Assembly: GCA_963669155.1 (NCBI GenBank)
Contig: CAVLGW020000019.1
Coordinates: 62,001 to 126,000 of the forward strand
Direction: 5' to 3'
Length of the DNA: 64,000 nucleotides
From: Arbacia lixula
Lineage: Eukaryota > Echinodermata > Echinoidea > Arbacioida > Arbaciidae
Shown here: piece by piece, positions 35,641 through 49,600 of the stretch
Layout: each line of letters starts with the position of its first letter
Position numbering within the stretch: the first letter of the stretch is position 1
The notes under the pieces: generated by a model
What the model was told of the DNA's origin: nothing
The model's input: only the letters and a program-made list of their open reading frames with translations
Databases searched by the model: none
Program-made: the position numbers and the translations under genes

Positions 35641-37265
35641 TATTTTTATTCCTATTTTTTGTGACATGGATATCTCAACAATGCATGGACCATGGTTCAT
35701 CAAATGTTCATCATGTATAGGTATATATGTGAACATGGTCCAGCAACATTTTCAAGGTCATTACGTAATCGTGACGTCATGCACGAGCAATTTAATGAAA
35801 ATCGATTATCTCATGTAGCTCTAAAACCGTTCATCTCTGTGTAATGAAATTTGGCATGTATATAATTAATGACAAGACAATTAATTTCAATGAAAAAAAA
35901 CGCGCGCGTACGCGTACGTTAGTGCATTAACGCGCGCGTAAAATAAAAAAATGCTCCAAATCAACTAGAAATTGTTTTGCATATGTTTGAGGCCATTTCT
36001 AGCATTTTTGAAATTTCCGCGCGTACGCGCGCGCGCGCGCGTTTTTCCGTCCGTTTAGCAAACGCAACGTCGGAAAACCGTTTTTTCACTGGATTCATGT
36101 TTCTGACACTTCAAACAACACATCCTGAAATTTTGAGCCATTTCTATGCAATAATAAGGTCGTGCGGGTGCGTCAAAGTTCAAAGTCCGCGCGTGCGTCA
36201 ATACGTTTTTGTGTGCAAATATTGCAAAAAACATGACCACCTTCAATCGGCCATAGCTCCTCAGAATGGCTGGTGACCCCCAATTTTTTTTTCATATTTT
36301 GAAAGAGTGGGAACTGTAGATGCTATTTCATGTATCATTTGGTCTTTAAATACATCGTAACGTCATCATATTGCCATATGAATCGAAAAAAATCAATTTT
36401 CATGTATGACGTCATAAACTTTTTTACCCGTTCTTGCGTATCTCAGTAATCTTTGGTCAATTTTGTTCCAAATTTCAGTATGTGATAGCTGAGACATTGC
36501 TCTATGAGAAATTAGCCCTAATATTTCGATAGGATTCCATCTTCATGGTATAAATTTGATTATAGACATTAATGTCAAAATCGATCGTATGTACGTGTTA
36601 TGTCAATGGAAGGGGTATTTATTAAATGACATGACGATCTTCTAGGAGCTGTATCTCGCTTATGTTCAATTCTGTTACTCTGAAATTTTAGTATGTTGTA
36701 GCTGAGTCTACTAGCTTTCGGGGACGTAATCTTTATTTTTTAATCAGATGTCGCGATCATGGCGAAATTTCATCTTGAATATCAATTTCTTAATCATTCT
36801 AGCCCCTGCTGGGCATTACGTGTTAAGTGAATGGGAAGATGTGTGGCTCAATTGGTAAGGCGCCGCGTTTTAAGATCTCGAGGCCCCCGGTTCGATTCCT
36901 GGAGTGGGTAGGGTAAATTTTTGCATTCCTTTTACAATGTTTCTTTTGCCATCTTCTTCTGTTCTATCCCTCACTTTGTCTTTCTCTTTGAGATTTTCTT
37001 TCCCATTCGTTTTCTCTCGCCCCTTTATCTTACGTGGCTATTAATTACATGTTAGCACAATAAACATGTACCATTTAGGCATGTCTCTGAAATGTACGTT
37101 AGTAGACATTGTAGGTGCGCTCTGAGCTTTCTTGAGTCTCTGATTGCTTATGAATAGATGGTGTCACGATTGAAGGTCCATATCACCGTGCATTTTCTAG
37201 CCCATGTCAGTGCATGAATTTGCCAATGCAGACCACCTTATACTTGTCCACAAGTATGTCTCGTT
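35641..37265 (+). mobile_element. HINE-like unit 19 (subfamily B)
   Basis: No hairpin and almost no microsatellite. Subgroup B2. B box at 36889-36899. A few bases are missing near 37136 (CTTGAGTCTC against CTTGAGCGGAGTCTC). Confidence 0.86.
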
Positions 37266-38892
37266 TATTTTTATTCCTATTTTTTGTGACATGGATATCT
37301 CAACAATGCATGGACCATGTTTCATCAAATGTTCATCATGTATAGGTATATATGTGAACATGTTACAGGAACATTTTCAAGGTCATTACGTAATCGTGAC
37401 GTCATGCACGAGCAATTTAATGAAAATCTATTATTTCATGTAGCTCTAAAACCGTTCATCTCTGTGTAATGAAATTTGGCATGTATATAATTTATGACAA
37501 AACAATTAATTTCAATGAAAAAAAACGCGCTCGTACGCGTACGTTAGTGCATTAACGCGCGCGTAAAATGAAAAAATGCTCCAAATCATCTAGAAATTGT
37601 TTTGCATATGTTTTAGGCCATTTCTAACATTTTTCAAATTTCCGCGCGTACGCGCGCGCGCGCGCGTTTTTCCGTGCGTTTGGCAAACGCAACGTCGGAA
37701 AACCGTTTTTTCACTGGATACATGTTTCTGACACTGCAAACAACACATCCTAAAATTTTGAGCCATTTCCATGCAATAATAAGGTCGTGCGGGTGCGTCA
37801 AAGTTCAAAGTCCGCGCGTGCGTCAATACGTTTTTGTGTGCAAATATTGCAAAAAACATGACCACCTTCAATCGGCCATAGCTCTTCAGAATGGCAGGTG
37901 ACCCCCCATTTTTTTTTCATATTTTGAAATAATGGGAACTGTAGATGCTATTTCATGTATCATTTGGTCGTTAAATACATCGTAACGTCATCATATTTCC
38001 ATATGAATCGAAAAAATCCATTTTCATGTATGACGTCATAAACTTTTTTACCCGTTCTTGCGTATCTCAGTAATCTTTGGTCAATTTTGTTCCAAATTTC
38101 AGTATGTGATAGCTGAGACATTGCTCTATGAGAAATTAGCCCTTATATTTCAATAGGATTCCATCTTCATGGTATAAATTTGATTATAGACATTAATGTC
38201 AAAATCGATCGTATGTACGTGTTATGTCAATGGAAGGGGTATTTATTAAATGACATGACGATCTTCTAGGAGCTGTATCTCGCTTATGTTCAATTCTGTT
38301 ACTCTGAAATTTTAGTATGTTGTAGCTGAGTCTACTAGCTTTTGGGAAGTCATCTTTATTTTTTAATCAGATGTCGCGATCATGGCGAAATTTCATCTTG
38401 AATATCAATTTCTTAATCATTCTGGCCCCTGCTGGGCATTACGTGTTAAGTGAATGGGAAGATGTGTGGCTCAATTGGTAAGGCGCCGCGTTTTAAGATC
38501 TCGAGGCCCCCGGCTCGATTCCTGGAGTGGGTAGGGTAAACATTTGCATTCCTTTTACAATGTTTTTTGCCATCTTCTTCTGTTCTATCCCTCACTTTGT
38601 CATTCTCTTTGAGATTTTCTTTCCCATTCGTTTTCTCTCGCCCCTTTATCTTACGTGGCTATTAATTACATGTTAGCACAATATACATGTAACCATTTAG
38701 GCATGTCTCTGAAATGTATGTTAGTAGACATTGTAGGTGCGCTCTGAGCTTTCTTGAGCGGAGTCTCTGATTGCTTATGAATAGATGGTGTCACGATTGA
38801 AGGTCCATATCACCGTGCATTTTCTAGCCCATGTCAGTGCATGAATTTGCCAATGCAGACCACCTTATACTTGTCCACAAGTATGTCTCGTT
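37266..38892 (+). mobile_element. HINE-like unit 20 (subfamily B)
   Basis: No hairpin. Subgroup B2, with more private changes than its neighbours. The B box is altered (38512-38522, GGCTCGATTCC). Last unit of the B block; the next unit is A. Confidence 0.86.
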
Positions 38893-40521
38893 TATTATTA
38901 TTTATTTATTTTTATTCCAAATTTTTGTGACATGGATATCTCAACAATGCATAACCCATATTTCATGAAATGTTCATCATGTATGGACATATATGTGAAC
39001 ATGTTACAGCAACATTTTCAAGGTCATGACGTCATCGTGACGTCATCTACGAGCAGTTTAATGAAAACCTATTACCTCATGTAGCTCTAGAACTGGTCAT
39101 CTCTGTGTAATGAAATTTGACATGCATATAATTAATGAGTAGCTAATTAATTTCATTGAAAAAAAACGCGCGCGTACGCGTACGTTAGTGCAAAAACGCG
39201 CGCGCAAAATTTTAAAATGCTCCAAATCAACTCAAAATTGTTTTGCATATGTTTCAGGCCATTTCTAGCATTTCAAAAATTTCCGCGCGTGCGCGCGCGT
39301 TCGCGCGTTTTTTCGTGCGTAACGCGAACAAAACGTCAAAATTTTGTTTTTTTACTGGATTCATGTTACTGACACTACATACAAGACATCCTGTCATTTT
39401 GAGCCATTTCCATGCAATAACAAGGTCGTGCGGGTGCGTCAAAGTTCAAAGTCTGCGCGTGCGTCAATACGTTTTTGTGTGCAAATATTGCAAAAAACAT
39501 GACTACCTTCAATCGGCCATAGCTCTTCAGAATGGCCGGTGACCCCCAATTTTTTTTCAATATTCTGAAAGAGTGGGAAATGTAGATGTGATTTAATGTT
39601 CGATTTACCTTTTAAATTTATGTTGATGTCATCATATTGCCATATGAATCGAAAAAATGATTTTTCATGTATGACGTCATGAACTTTTTTACCCGCTTTT
39701 GTGTATCTCAGTAATTCATGGTCAATTTTCTCCCAAATTTCAGTATGTTGTAGCTGAGACCTCGCTCCATAGTAGGAGTTGACTTCATTTTTCATTTTGA
39801 TGACGTCTTCACGGTGTAAATTTCATTATACGCATGAATGTCAAAATCGCACTTCCGTGTTATGTCAATGGAAGTGGTATTTATGAAATGACATGACGAG
39901 CTTCTAGGAGATGTATCTCACTAATATGTCAAGCTTTCACTCTGAAATTTCAGTATGTTGTAGCTGAGTCTACGAGCTTTCCGGAACGTTGTCTCCATTT
40001 TTTAATCAGATGTCGGGATCATGGTGAAATTTCAGCTTGAATATCGATTTCTTAATCATTCTAGCCCCTGCTGGGCATTACGTGTTAAGTGAATGGGAAG
40101 ATTTGTGGCTCAATAGGTAAGGCGCCGTTTTAAGATCTCGAGGCCCCCGGTTCGATTCCTGGCGTGGGTAGGGTCAACTTTTGCATTCCTTTTGCAATGT
40201 TTATTTTGCCATCTTCTTCTGTTCTATGCCTCACTTTGTCATTCTCTTTGAGATTTTCTTTCCAATTCTTTTTTCTCTCACCCCATTCTCTTACATGACT
40301 ATTAATCACGTTAGCATAAACATGTTACCATTTAGGAAATTCTCTGAAATTTTAGTATAATAGGTGCCCTATGAGCTTTCTTGAGCGCTGTCTCACATTG
40401 CTTATGGATAGTTGGTGTCACGAATGAAGGTCTATAGTTCACCGTGCATTTTCCAGCCCATGTCTGTGCATGAATTTGCCAATGCAGACCACCTGATACT
40501 TGTCCACAAGTATGTCTCGTT
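38893..40521 (+). mobile_element. HINE-like unit 21 (subfamily A)
   Basis: No hairpin; a TTA/TTTA spacer. B box at 40149-40159. The B-to-A switch lies at the unit boundary 38892/38893. Confidence 0.86.
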
Positions 40522-42136
40522 TATTTTTATTCCAAATTTTTGTGACATGGATATCTCAACAATGCATAGGCCATATTTCATGAAATGTTCATCATGTATG
40601 GACATATATGTGAACATGTTACAGCAACATTTTCAAGGTCATGACGTCATCATGACGTCATCTACGAGCAGTTTAATGAAAAACTAATACCTCATGTAGC
40701 TCTAGAACTGGTCATCTTTGTGTAATGAAATTTGACATGCATATAATTAATGAGTAGCTAATTAATTTCATTGAAAAAAAACGCGCGCGTACGCGTACGT
40801 TAGTGCAAAAACGCGCGCGCAAAATTTTAAAATGCTCCAAATCAACTCAAAATTGTTTTGCATATGTTTCAGGCTATTTCTAGCATTTCAAAAATTTCCG
40901 CGCGTGCGCGCGCGTTCGCGCGTTTTTTCGTGCGTAACGCGAACAAAACGTCAAAATTCTGTTTTTTTACTGGATTCATGTTACTGACACTACATACAAC
41001 ACATCCTGTCATTTTGAGCCATTTCCATGCAATAACAAGGTCGTGCGGGTGCGTCAAAGTTCAAAGTCTGCGCGTGCGTCAATACGTTTTTGTGTGCAAA
41101 TATTGCAAAAAACATGACTACCTTCAATCGGCCATAGCTCTTCAGAATGGCCGGTGACCCCCAATTTTTTTTCAATATTCTGAAAGAGTGGGAAATGTAG
41201 ATGTGATTTAATGTTCGATTTACCTTTTAAATTTATGTTGATGTCATCATATTGCCATATGAATCGAAAAAATGATTTTTCATGTATGACGTCATGAACT
41301 TTTTTACCCGCTTTTGTGTATCTCAGTAATTCATGGTCAATTTTCTCCCAAATTTCAGTATGTTGTAGCTGAGACCTCGCTCCATAGTAAGAGTTGCCTT
41401 CATTTTTCATTTTGATGACGTCTTCACGGTGTAAATTTCATTATACGCATGAATGTCAAAATCGCACTTCCGTGTTATGTCAATGGAAGTGGTATTTATG
41501 AAATGACATGACGAGCTTCTAGGAGATGTATCTCACTAATATGTCAAGCTTTCACTCTGAAATTTCAGTATGTTGTAGCTGAGTCTACGAGCTTTCCGGA
41601 ACGTTGTCTCCATTTTTGAATCAGATGTCGGGATCATGGTGAAATTTCAGCTTGAATATCGATTTCTTAATCATTCTAGCCCCTGCTGGGCATTACGTGT
41701 TAAGTGAATGGGAAGATTTGTGGCTCAATAGGTAAGGCGCCGTTTTAAGATCTCGAGGCCCCCGGTTCGATTCCTGGCGTGGGTAGGGTCAACTTTTGCA
41801 TTCCTTTTGCAATGTTTATTTTGCCATCTTCTTCTGTTCTATGCCTCACTTTGTCATTCTCTTTGAGATTTTCTTTCCAATTCTTTTTTCTCTCACCCCA
41901 TTCTCTTACATGACTATTAATCACGTTAGCATAAACATGTTACCATTTAGGAAATTCTCTGAAATTTTAGTATAATAGGTGCCCTATGAGCTTTCTTGAG
42001 CGCTGTCTCACATTGCTTATGGATAGTTGGTGTCACGAATGAAGGTCTATAGTTCACCGTGCATTTTCCAGCCCATGTCTGTGCATGAATTTGCCAATGC
42101 AGACCACCTGATACTTGTCCACAAGTATGTCTCGTT
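40522..42136 (+). mobile_element. HINE-like unit 22 (subfamily A)
   Basis: No hairpin, minimal spacer. The second member of the TGACGTCA pair is changed (CATGACGTCA context, near 40650). B box at 41764-41774. Confidence 0.86.
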
Positions 42137-43786
42137 TCGTTAGAATTTTCTTTCTTTATTATTTATTTATTTATTTTTATTCCAAATTTTTGTGACATGG
42201 ATATCTCAACAATGCATAGACCATATTTCATGAAATGTTCATCATGTATGGACATATATGTGAACATGTTACAGCAACATTTTCAAGGTCATGACGTCAT
42301 CGTGACGTCATCTACGAGCAGTTTAATGAAAAACTATTACCTCATGTAGCTCTAGAACTGGTCATCTCTGTGTAATGAAATTTGACATGCATATAATTAA
42401 TGAGTAGCTAATTAATTTCATTAAAAAAAAACGCGCGCGTACGCGTACGTTAGTGCATTAATGCGCGCGCAAAATTTTAAAATGCTCCAAATCAACTCAA
42501 AATTGTTTTGCATATGTTTCAGGCCATTTCTAGCATTTCAAAAATTTCCGCGCGTGCGCGCGCGTTCGCGCGTTTTTTCGTGCGTAACGCGAACAAAACG
42601 TCAAAATTCTGTTTTTTTACTGGATTCATGTTACTGACACTACATACAACACATCCTGTCATTTTGAGCCATTTCCATGCAATAACAAGGTCGTGCGGGT
42701 GCGTCAAAGTTCAAAGTCTGCGCGTGCGTCAATACGTTTTTGTGTGCAAATATTGCAAAAAACATGACTACCTTCAATCGGCCATAGCTCTTCAGAATGG
42801 CCGGTGACCCCCAATTTTTTTTCAATATTCTAAAAGAGTGGGAAATGTAGATGTGATTTAATGTTCGATTTACCTTTTAAATTTATGTTGATGTCATCAT
42901 ATTGCCATATGAATCGAAAAAATGATTTTTCATGTATGACGTCATGAACTTTTTTACCCGCTTTTGTGTATCTCAGTAATTCATGGTCAATTTTCACCCA
43001 AATTTCAGTATGTTGTAGCTGAGACCTCGCTCCATGGTAGGGGTTGCCTTCATTTTTCATTTTGATGACGTCTTCACGGTGTAAATTTCATTATACGCAT
43101 GAATGTCAAAATCGCACTTCCGTGTTATGTCAATGGAAGTGGTATTTCTGAAATGACATGACGAGCTTCTAGGAGATGTATCTCACTAATATGTCAAGCT
43201 TTCACTCTGAAATTTCAGTATGTTGTAGCTGAGTCTACGAGCTTTCCGGAACGTTGTCTCCATTTTTTAATCAGATGTCGGGATCATGGTGAAATTTCAG
43301 CTTGAATATCGATTTCTTAATCATTCTAGCCCCTGCTGGGCATTACGTGTTAAGTGAATGGGAAGATTTGTGGCTCAATAGGTAAGGCGCCGTTTTAAGA
43401 TCTCGAGGCCCCCGGTTCGATTCCTGGCGTGGGTAGGGTCAACTTTTGCATTCCTTTTGCAATGTTTATTTTGCCATCTTCTTCTGTTCTATGCCTCACT
43501 TTGTCATTCTCTTTGAGATTTTCTTTCCAATTCTTTTTTCTCTCACCCCATTCTCTTACATGACTATTAATCACGTTAGCATAAACATGTTACCATTTAG
43601 GAAATTCTCTGAAATTTTAGTATAATAGGTGCCCTATGAGCTTTCTTGAGCGCTGTCTCACATTGCTTATGGATAGTTGGTGTCACGAATGAAGGTCTAT
43701 AGTTCACCGTGCATTTTCCAGCCCATGTCTGTGCATGAATTTGCCAATGCAGACCACCTGATACTTGTCCACAAGTATGTCTCGTT
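42137..43786 (+). mobile_element. HINE-like unit 23 (subfamily A, partial 5' end)
   Basis: The previous tail joins TCGTTAGAATTTTC, the part of the 5' region that normally follows the hairpin. The hairpin itself has been lost while the distal segment remains. B box at 43414-43424. Confidence 0.86.
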
Positions 43787-45111
43787 ATTTATTTATTTTT
43801 ATTCCAAATTTTTGTGACATGGATATCTCAACAATGCATTGGCCATATTTCATGAAATGTTCATCATGTATGGACATATATGTGAACATGTTACAGCAAC
43901 ATTTTCAAGGTCATGACGTCATCGTGACGTCATCTACGAGCAGTTTAATGAAAACCTATTACCTCATGTAGCTCTAGAACTGGTCATCTCTGTGTAATGA
44001 AATTTGACATGCATATAATTAATGAGTAGCTAATTGATTTCATTGAAAAAAAACGCGCGCGTACGCGTACGTTAGTGCAAAAACGCGCGCGCAAAATTTT
44101 AAAATGCTCCAAATCAACTCAAAATTGTTTTGCATATGTTTCAGGCCATTTCTAGCATTTCAAAAATTTCCGCGCGTGCGCGCGCGTTCGCGCGTTTTTT
44201 CGTGCGTAACGCGAACAAAACGTCCAAATTCTGTTTTTTTACTGGATTCATGTTACTGACACTACATACAACACATCCTGTCATTTTGAGCCATTTCCAT
44301 GCAATAACAAGGTCGTGCAGGTGCGTCAAAGTTCAAAGTCTGCGCGTGCGTCAATACGTTTTTGTGTGCAAATATTGCAAAAAACATGACTACCTTCAAT
44401 CGGCCATAGCTCTTCAGAATGGCCGGTGACCCCCAATTTTTTTTCAATATTCTGAAAGAGTGGGAAATGTAGATGTGATTTAATGTTCGATTTACCTTTT
44501 AAATTTATGTTGATGTCATCATATTGCCATATGAATCGAAAAAATGATTTTTCATGTATGACGTCATGAACTTTTTTACCCGCTTTTGTGTATCTCAGTA
44601 ATTCATGGTCAATTTTCTCCCAAATTTCAGTATGTTGTAGCTGAGACCTCGCTCCATAGTAATAGTTCCCTTCATTTTTCATTTTGATGACGTCTTCACG
44701 GTGTAAATTTCATTATACGCATGAATGTCAAAATCGCACTTCCGTGTTATGTCAATGGAAGTGGTATTTATGAAATGACATGACGAGCTTCTAGGAGATG
44801 TATCTCACTAATATGTCAAGCTTTCACTCTGAAATTTCAGTATGTTGTAGCTGAGTCTACGAGCTTTCCGGATCGTCGTCTCCATTTTTTAATCAGATGT
44901 CGGGATCATGGTGAAATTTCAGCTTGAATATCGATTTCTTAATCATTCTAGCCCCTGCTGGGCATTACGTGTTAAGTGAATGGGAAGATTTGTGGCTCAA
45001 TAGGTAAGGCGCCGTTTTAAGATCTCGAGGCCCCCGGTTCGATTCCTGGCGTGGGTAGGGTCAACTTTTGCATTCCTTTTGCAATGTTTATTTTGCCATC
45101 TTCTTCTGTTC

Positions 45112-45115
45112 TATG
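45112..45115. repeat. Target site duplication TATG (left copy)
   Basis: TATG flanks the element here and at 53444-53447. Uninterrupted A units have a single TATG at this point (TTCTATGCCTCAC), so the empty site is known from the sister units. Confidence 0.92.
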
Positions 45116-46186
45116 TGTAAGCACTCGCTAGTCACTTACAGGGGTTCGATTACTGTTACTGATTATCAAAGGAGAAACAAACAATTAAGTATGTTTATGG
45201 CTCAGGCGAGAGGTTTATTAATAGTGATACATTTATCTTGAACAGAGGGTGATATAGAATATTAAATACATACAGCTTGCTGGTCCAAAGAGTCGGGAGA
45301 TAATATATATAATAAACAGGAATACAGTCCACGCGGTTGAAATAATGACAATGAGTGGCCACTCTTAAAAGACGCGATGAATTTCAGTCAATGCAGCTCG
45401 CGAGTACATGTACCCTGGCAGCACGCGAAGGTCCGAGGTTGGCGTGCGTTCTGGTCCACCCACAGCATGCACAAGCGGCTCCGTCCGAATAGATACTAGT
45501 TTGGGGATTCTGCAAAGCGTTCTCACACAGTTGTGAATTACGGGAAAAGCAATGTTAATTTCTTCTAAATCAGGAACAGCGTCCGACGTCAGGTCAACTC
45601 CTCCTTTAATGAAGTATACTTTAACTATCAACTTATAACTCCACTTATAACTCGGCTACTCCACAACGTTCTTGGTTACACCAACAAACACCAACTTTAC
45701 AATAATTCTACTTTAACAGGCTACAGGCAACTATATACAGGTATCTACACTTCTGCCTCTCTTGACTTCCAATACTAAACTAAACTCGTTTGTACATCAT
45801 GCTACATATACTACCCCAAGACTCTCTCTTCAAAGGGTGATGCAAAAACATGAGTAGGGGAGGAGACAAACAAAACCATTAAGAAACAAGCAATGGAATG
45901 TCCAGCGAGAAAAAGATGAAGGACATACGTGTATCGGATTCCGATATATAACAGATCCTGGCAAAAAGAGAGAAGAGGAGAGAACAGGGGCAGGATTCCA
46001 CCCGGGAGGTCCCTGATTCCACTTAACTGACCACAGCTCTCCGCACTGGACATATCCTAACTCTCTGAACAACAGTTTTATTGTTTTTGCCTTGGGAGTG
46101 CTTTGACTCACAAAATACATACTTTCTATCTATGTACTCCTCTGTGCTAATATGTTTCTAGTATGCAGTGACTTCCACTGCTTACA
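45116..46186 (-). repeat. 3' LTR of the Ty3/Gypsy element
   Basis: Same length (1071 bases) and, as far as I can compare, the same sequence as the LTR at 52373-53443. Confidence 0.95.
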
Positions 46187-46198
46187 TATCTCCCCGCC
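46187..46198 (-). other. Purine-rich tract before the 3' LTR
   Basis: On the minus strand GGCGGGGAGATA abuts the 3' LTR. It is in the position where the plus-strand primer lies in LTR elements. Confidence 0.7.
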
Positions 46199-46698
46199 AA
46201 CTTTGATCATGACTTCCACTGTCGTGATTGTTTGTCATTGACAATGCCTATTCCGAAACTGACATGTTTAAAACATTAACATAATTATTAAGTAAACTAA
46301 ACATATTTCCATACATACATCAATACTCAGTAAATAATTCTGTATGTAAACAAACCCTATTTATTACTGACATACATGAGCAGAATATAATTTAAATGCA
46401 TAGCGTAAATACATAGCGTTTACGGCGAACTTCCACAAAAACTCACTTTTGCAAAAAAAATGTTTCTCCTATAACATGCACAAAACATGTGAAACTCTCT
46501 TCCTATTCATTCGTAGAGTTACATATGGAGGGATGACATTACAGGCCAAAGATTCATGTAAACATAAAAAATAATATAGTGCAAATGTGTATAACAACTA
46601 AACTATACAAGGCCCCGAAACAAGAAGCGAACCAACACTTAACAATATTCCTCCTAAGAGACATGATAAATACATGAGTCCCATTATTGGACACTTCA
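46199..46698 (-). other. Untranslated 3' region of the Ty3/Gypsy element
   Basis: About 500 AT-rich bases between the end of pol and the purine tract. A 69-residue minus-strand frame here has no recognisable domain. No envelope gene seen. Confidence 0.6.
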
Positions 46699-49600
46699 CT
46701 AAACATAAACAATTTCTTCTTCCACAATGAAGAGGGGCGCTGTATATCTTTCAGGTGGGACACCCCTATTGGACCTAATGGAGGACCGAGCTGGGAGGGG
46801 AGGTGGGGAGTCTAGGGCAGGCAATGGGTCGATTTGCTCCTCCTGTTCAGTTGGGGATCCCACATTGAAGTCGATGAAGGGCGGAGTGGCATGGGGGAGA
46901 GACTCCTCCTCGATTCCAGGAGGGCTAGGTTCGTGACGGGGTAGGGGTGGGACATCAAAAACTGGGTAGACGCCTGGGTGTCTCTCTTCTTCCGGTGGGA
47001 TATCGTGTTGCGCCTGCTCCTCTACCACAGCTGGGGCCGTCTCGGGGTTCTCCTCCTCCATTGGAAAGAAGCAGGGCTTAAGTTCATTTCGGTGAACGGT
47101 CCGTTCGGGGCCCTCCTTGTTCTCCGGCTTGATTGTGTAGACAGGCAGTTGCTCATCTGGGCGACCAACAACGATGTGGGGATAGGGAGACCAGAAATTA
47201 CCAATCTTTTTCTGGTTCCGCCGGGACCTTTCCCGGACTAACACCCGCTCACCCGCAGTAAGAGGCACATCCATCACCTTTCTGTCATATGCATTCTTCT
47301 GCCGCCCCCTAGCCTTCTCCGATTCTTTCTGCGCTATTTCCCGCACTGCGGTGAGCCGTGAACAGTGGTCCTGTACCCAGTGTGTGGTAGGCTCTGTGGA
47401 CTGGGCGCCTGCATCCTCGGACGTCAAGTGGAGGGGTAGTCTCCCGTGTCGCCCAAACATCAGGAAGAATGGTGTATACCCTGTGGTCCGGTGTACTGTG
47501 TTGTTGTATGAGAAGACAAGTTCCCCGAGAAATTGTGGCCACCTGCTTCTCTTCTCTTCATCAAGCGCACGCACGAGGTTGATCAGTGTCCGGTTGAAGC
47601 GCTCACAGGCCCCGTTTCCCTGTGGGTGGTAGGCTGTTGTGTGGCTCTTTCCTGCACCATACAGCATGCAGAGCTCCTCGATCACCTGTGCCAGGAAATT
47701 TCGTCCTTGATCTGAGTGGAGGCGTCCCGGGAAACCATACACTTGGATGAAGTACTTCCACAGGGCATGGGCGGTGGTGTGAGCTGTCTGGTCCCGAGTA
47801 GGCACTGCGACGGAGAGCTTGGTAAAGTGATCAACGATTACTAATACATTCTCATAGCCGCCTGCAGACTTGTGAAGTGTCAGGTAGTCTACTGCCACCA
47901 GCTGGAGAGGGTACGAGGTTGATATGCTGACCAATGGTGCTTTCGGAGGACTGGAACTTCCTTTCTTCAAACTACATGCCATACACTGGGCACACCAATC
48001 CATAACATCCTTGGCCATGTACGGCCAGTACCAGTCCCGTCGGACCATTTCCAGGGTGCGGTCTGCACCCAGGTGGCCAGCTTCTTTGTGGGTCCTTGTG
48101 AACACTTCTCTTCTCAGACCCCGGGGTACCACCAGTTGTTGATATGATACTCTCTCCCTGGGGCTAAAGTGTTGCCGATACAGCACACCATCGATAACGT
48201 CCAACTTGGGCCACTCATTCACCAGTTTCTTGAAACCTCTACTTCCCGTTTTGATGACAGATGGTGAAGGGCGCCTGTTTTCCCTGAGTAGCTGGGCGAT
48301 CTGCACGATACCAGGGTCTTCTGTTTGGCGTTGTGCTGCGAGGGTTGAGAAGTTTGTCCGGATTTCCATACACTCCACCTCCTCACTTTCTTGGTCTGGG
48401 TCATTCTGGTGTGGTTCCTCTGTGACTTCAGGTGGAGGCAAACGAGAGAGGGCGTCTGCATTTCCATTGCTCTTGCCGGGTCGATGTTTGATGGACAATC
48501 GGAAGTTTGCTAGGCGGCCTGCCCAGCGCTGTTCTGTTGCTCCTAGGTCAGCCTTGTGGAAATGAAGCAGAGGGCGATGATCTGTGTAGACGGTTACCTC
48601 AGAGCCCCAGAGGTAATCTTTAAACTTCTCGCATACAGCCCATTTGAGAGCCAGTAGCTCCAGCTTAAATGCGCTGTAGTGGTCATCATTTTTCTCCGCT
48701 TTCCTCAGGCTCCTGCTGGCGTAGGCGATCACTCTCTCTCGTCCATCATGTTCCTGGGCTAGAACTGCCCCAAGACCATGGCCGCTGGCGTCTGTGTATA
48801 CGAGGAATGGCCTACTAAAGTCCGGATAGGAAAGGACAGGGGCTGTAACCAGGCATTGGCGGAGGGAGTCGAACGCTGATTGGCACTCCTGGGTCCAAAG
48901 GAATGGGCGAGGTGGAGCCCTCACTCCCTTGCGCTTCTTTGGCTGGCCTATCAGAGCAAAGAGAGGCTTGGCAATCTTCGAGAAGTCCTGGATGAATCTC
49001 CTGTAGTAGCCCACAAACCCCAGAAACTTGCGGACCTCCCTTGCACTTGTAGGCGTAGACCATGTTCTCACCGCCTCACACTTGTCAGGGTCTGTAGCAA
49101 CACCATCTGCTGAGATCACATGCCCCAAGTATTGCACCTTGTCTTTGAAGAGGTGACACTTGCTTGGTTTCACCTTCAGCCCTGCACTACTTAGTCGTGT
49201 GAGAACCTTGTCCAAGTTGTCAAGGTGTGAGGAGAAATCCTTCGAGAAAATTACGATATCATCCAAGTATATCAAAACTGTCTCAAAGTTCAGGTCTCCA
49301 AGGCACCGTTGCATCAGTCGTTGGAAGGTGGCCGGAGCATTGGACAATCCGAAGGGCATCCTGTTGAATTCGAATAACCCCATGGGTGTCGTGAACGCTG
49401 TTTTGGTTTTATCCTCCTCTGCCATCTCTACTTGCCAGTACCCACTGGCAAGATCTAGTGTAGAAAAGAATGTCGCCTGTCCTAGGGCATCAAGTGACTC
49501 TTCAATACGAGGCAGGGGGTAGGCATCTTTCCTTGTCTTAGCGTTCAGCTTCCGGTAATCCACACACAGGCGTATACTACCATCTCCCTTCTTTACCAAG

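Noticed and set aside
45365-45631. Short genes inside the LTRs (also 52622-52888, 45811-46120, 53068-53377)
   Set aside because: These frames occur in both LTRs, overlap one another and have no recognisable domain.
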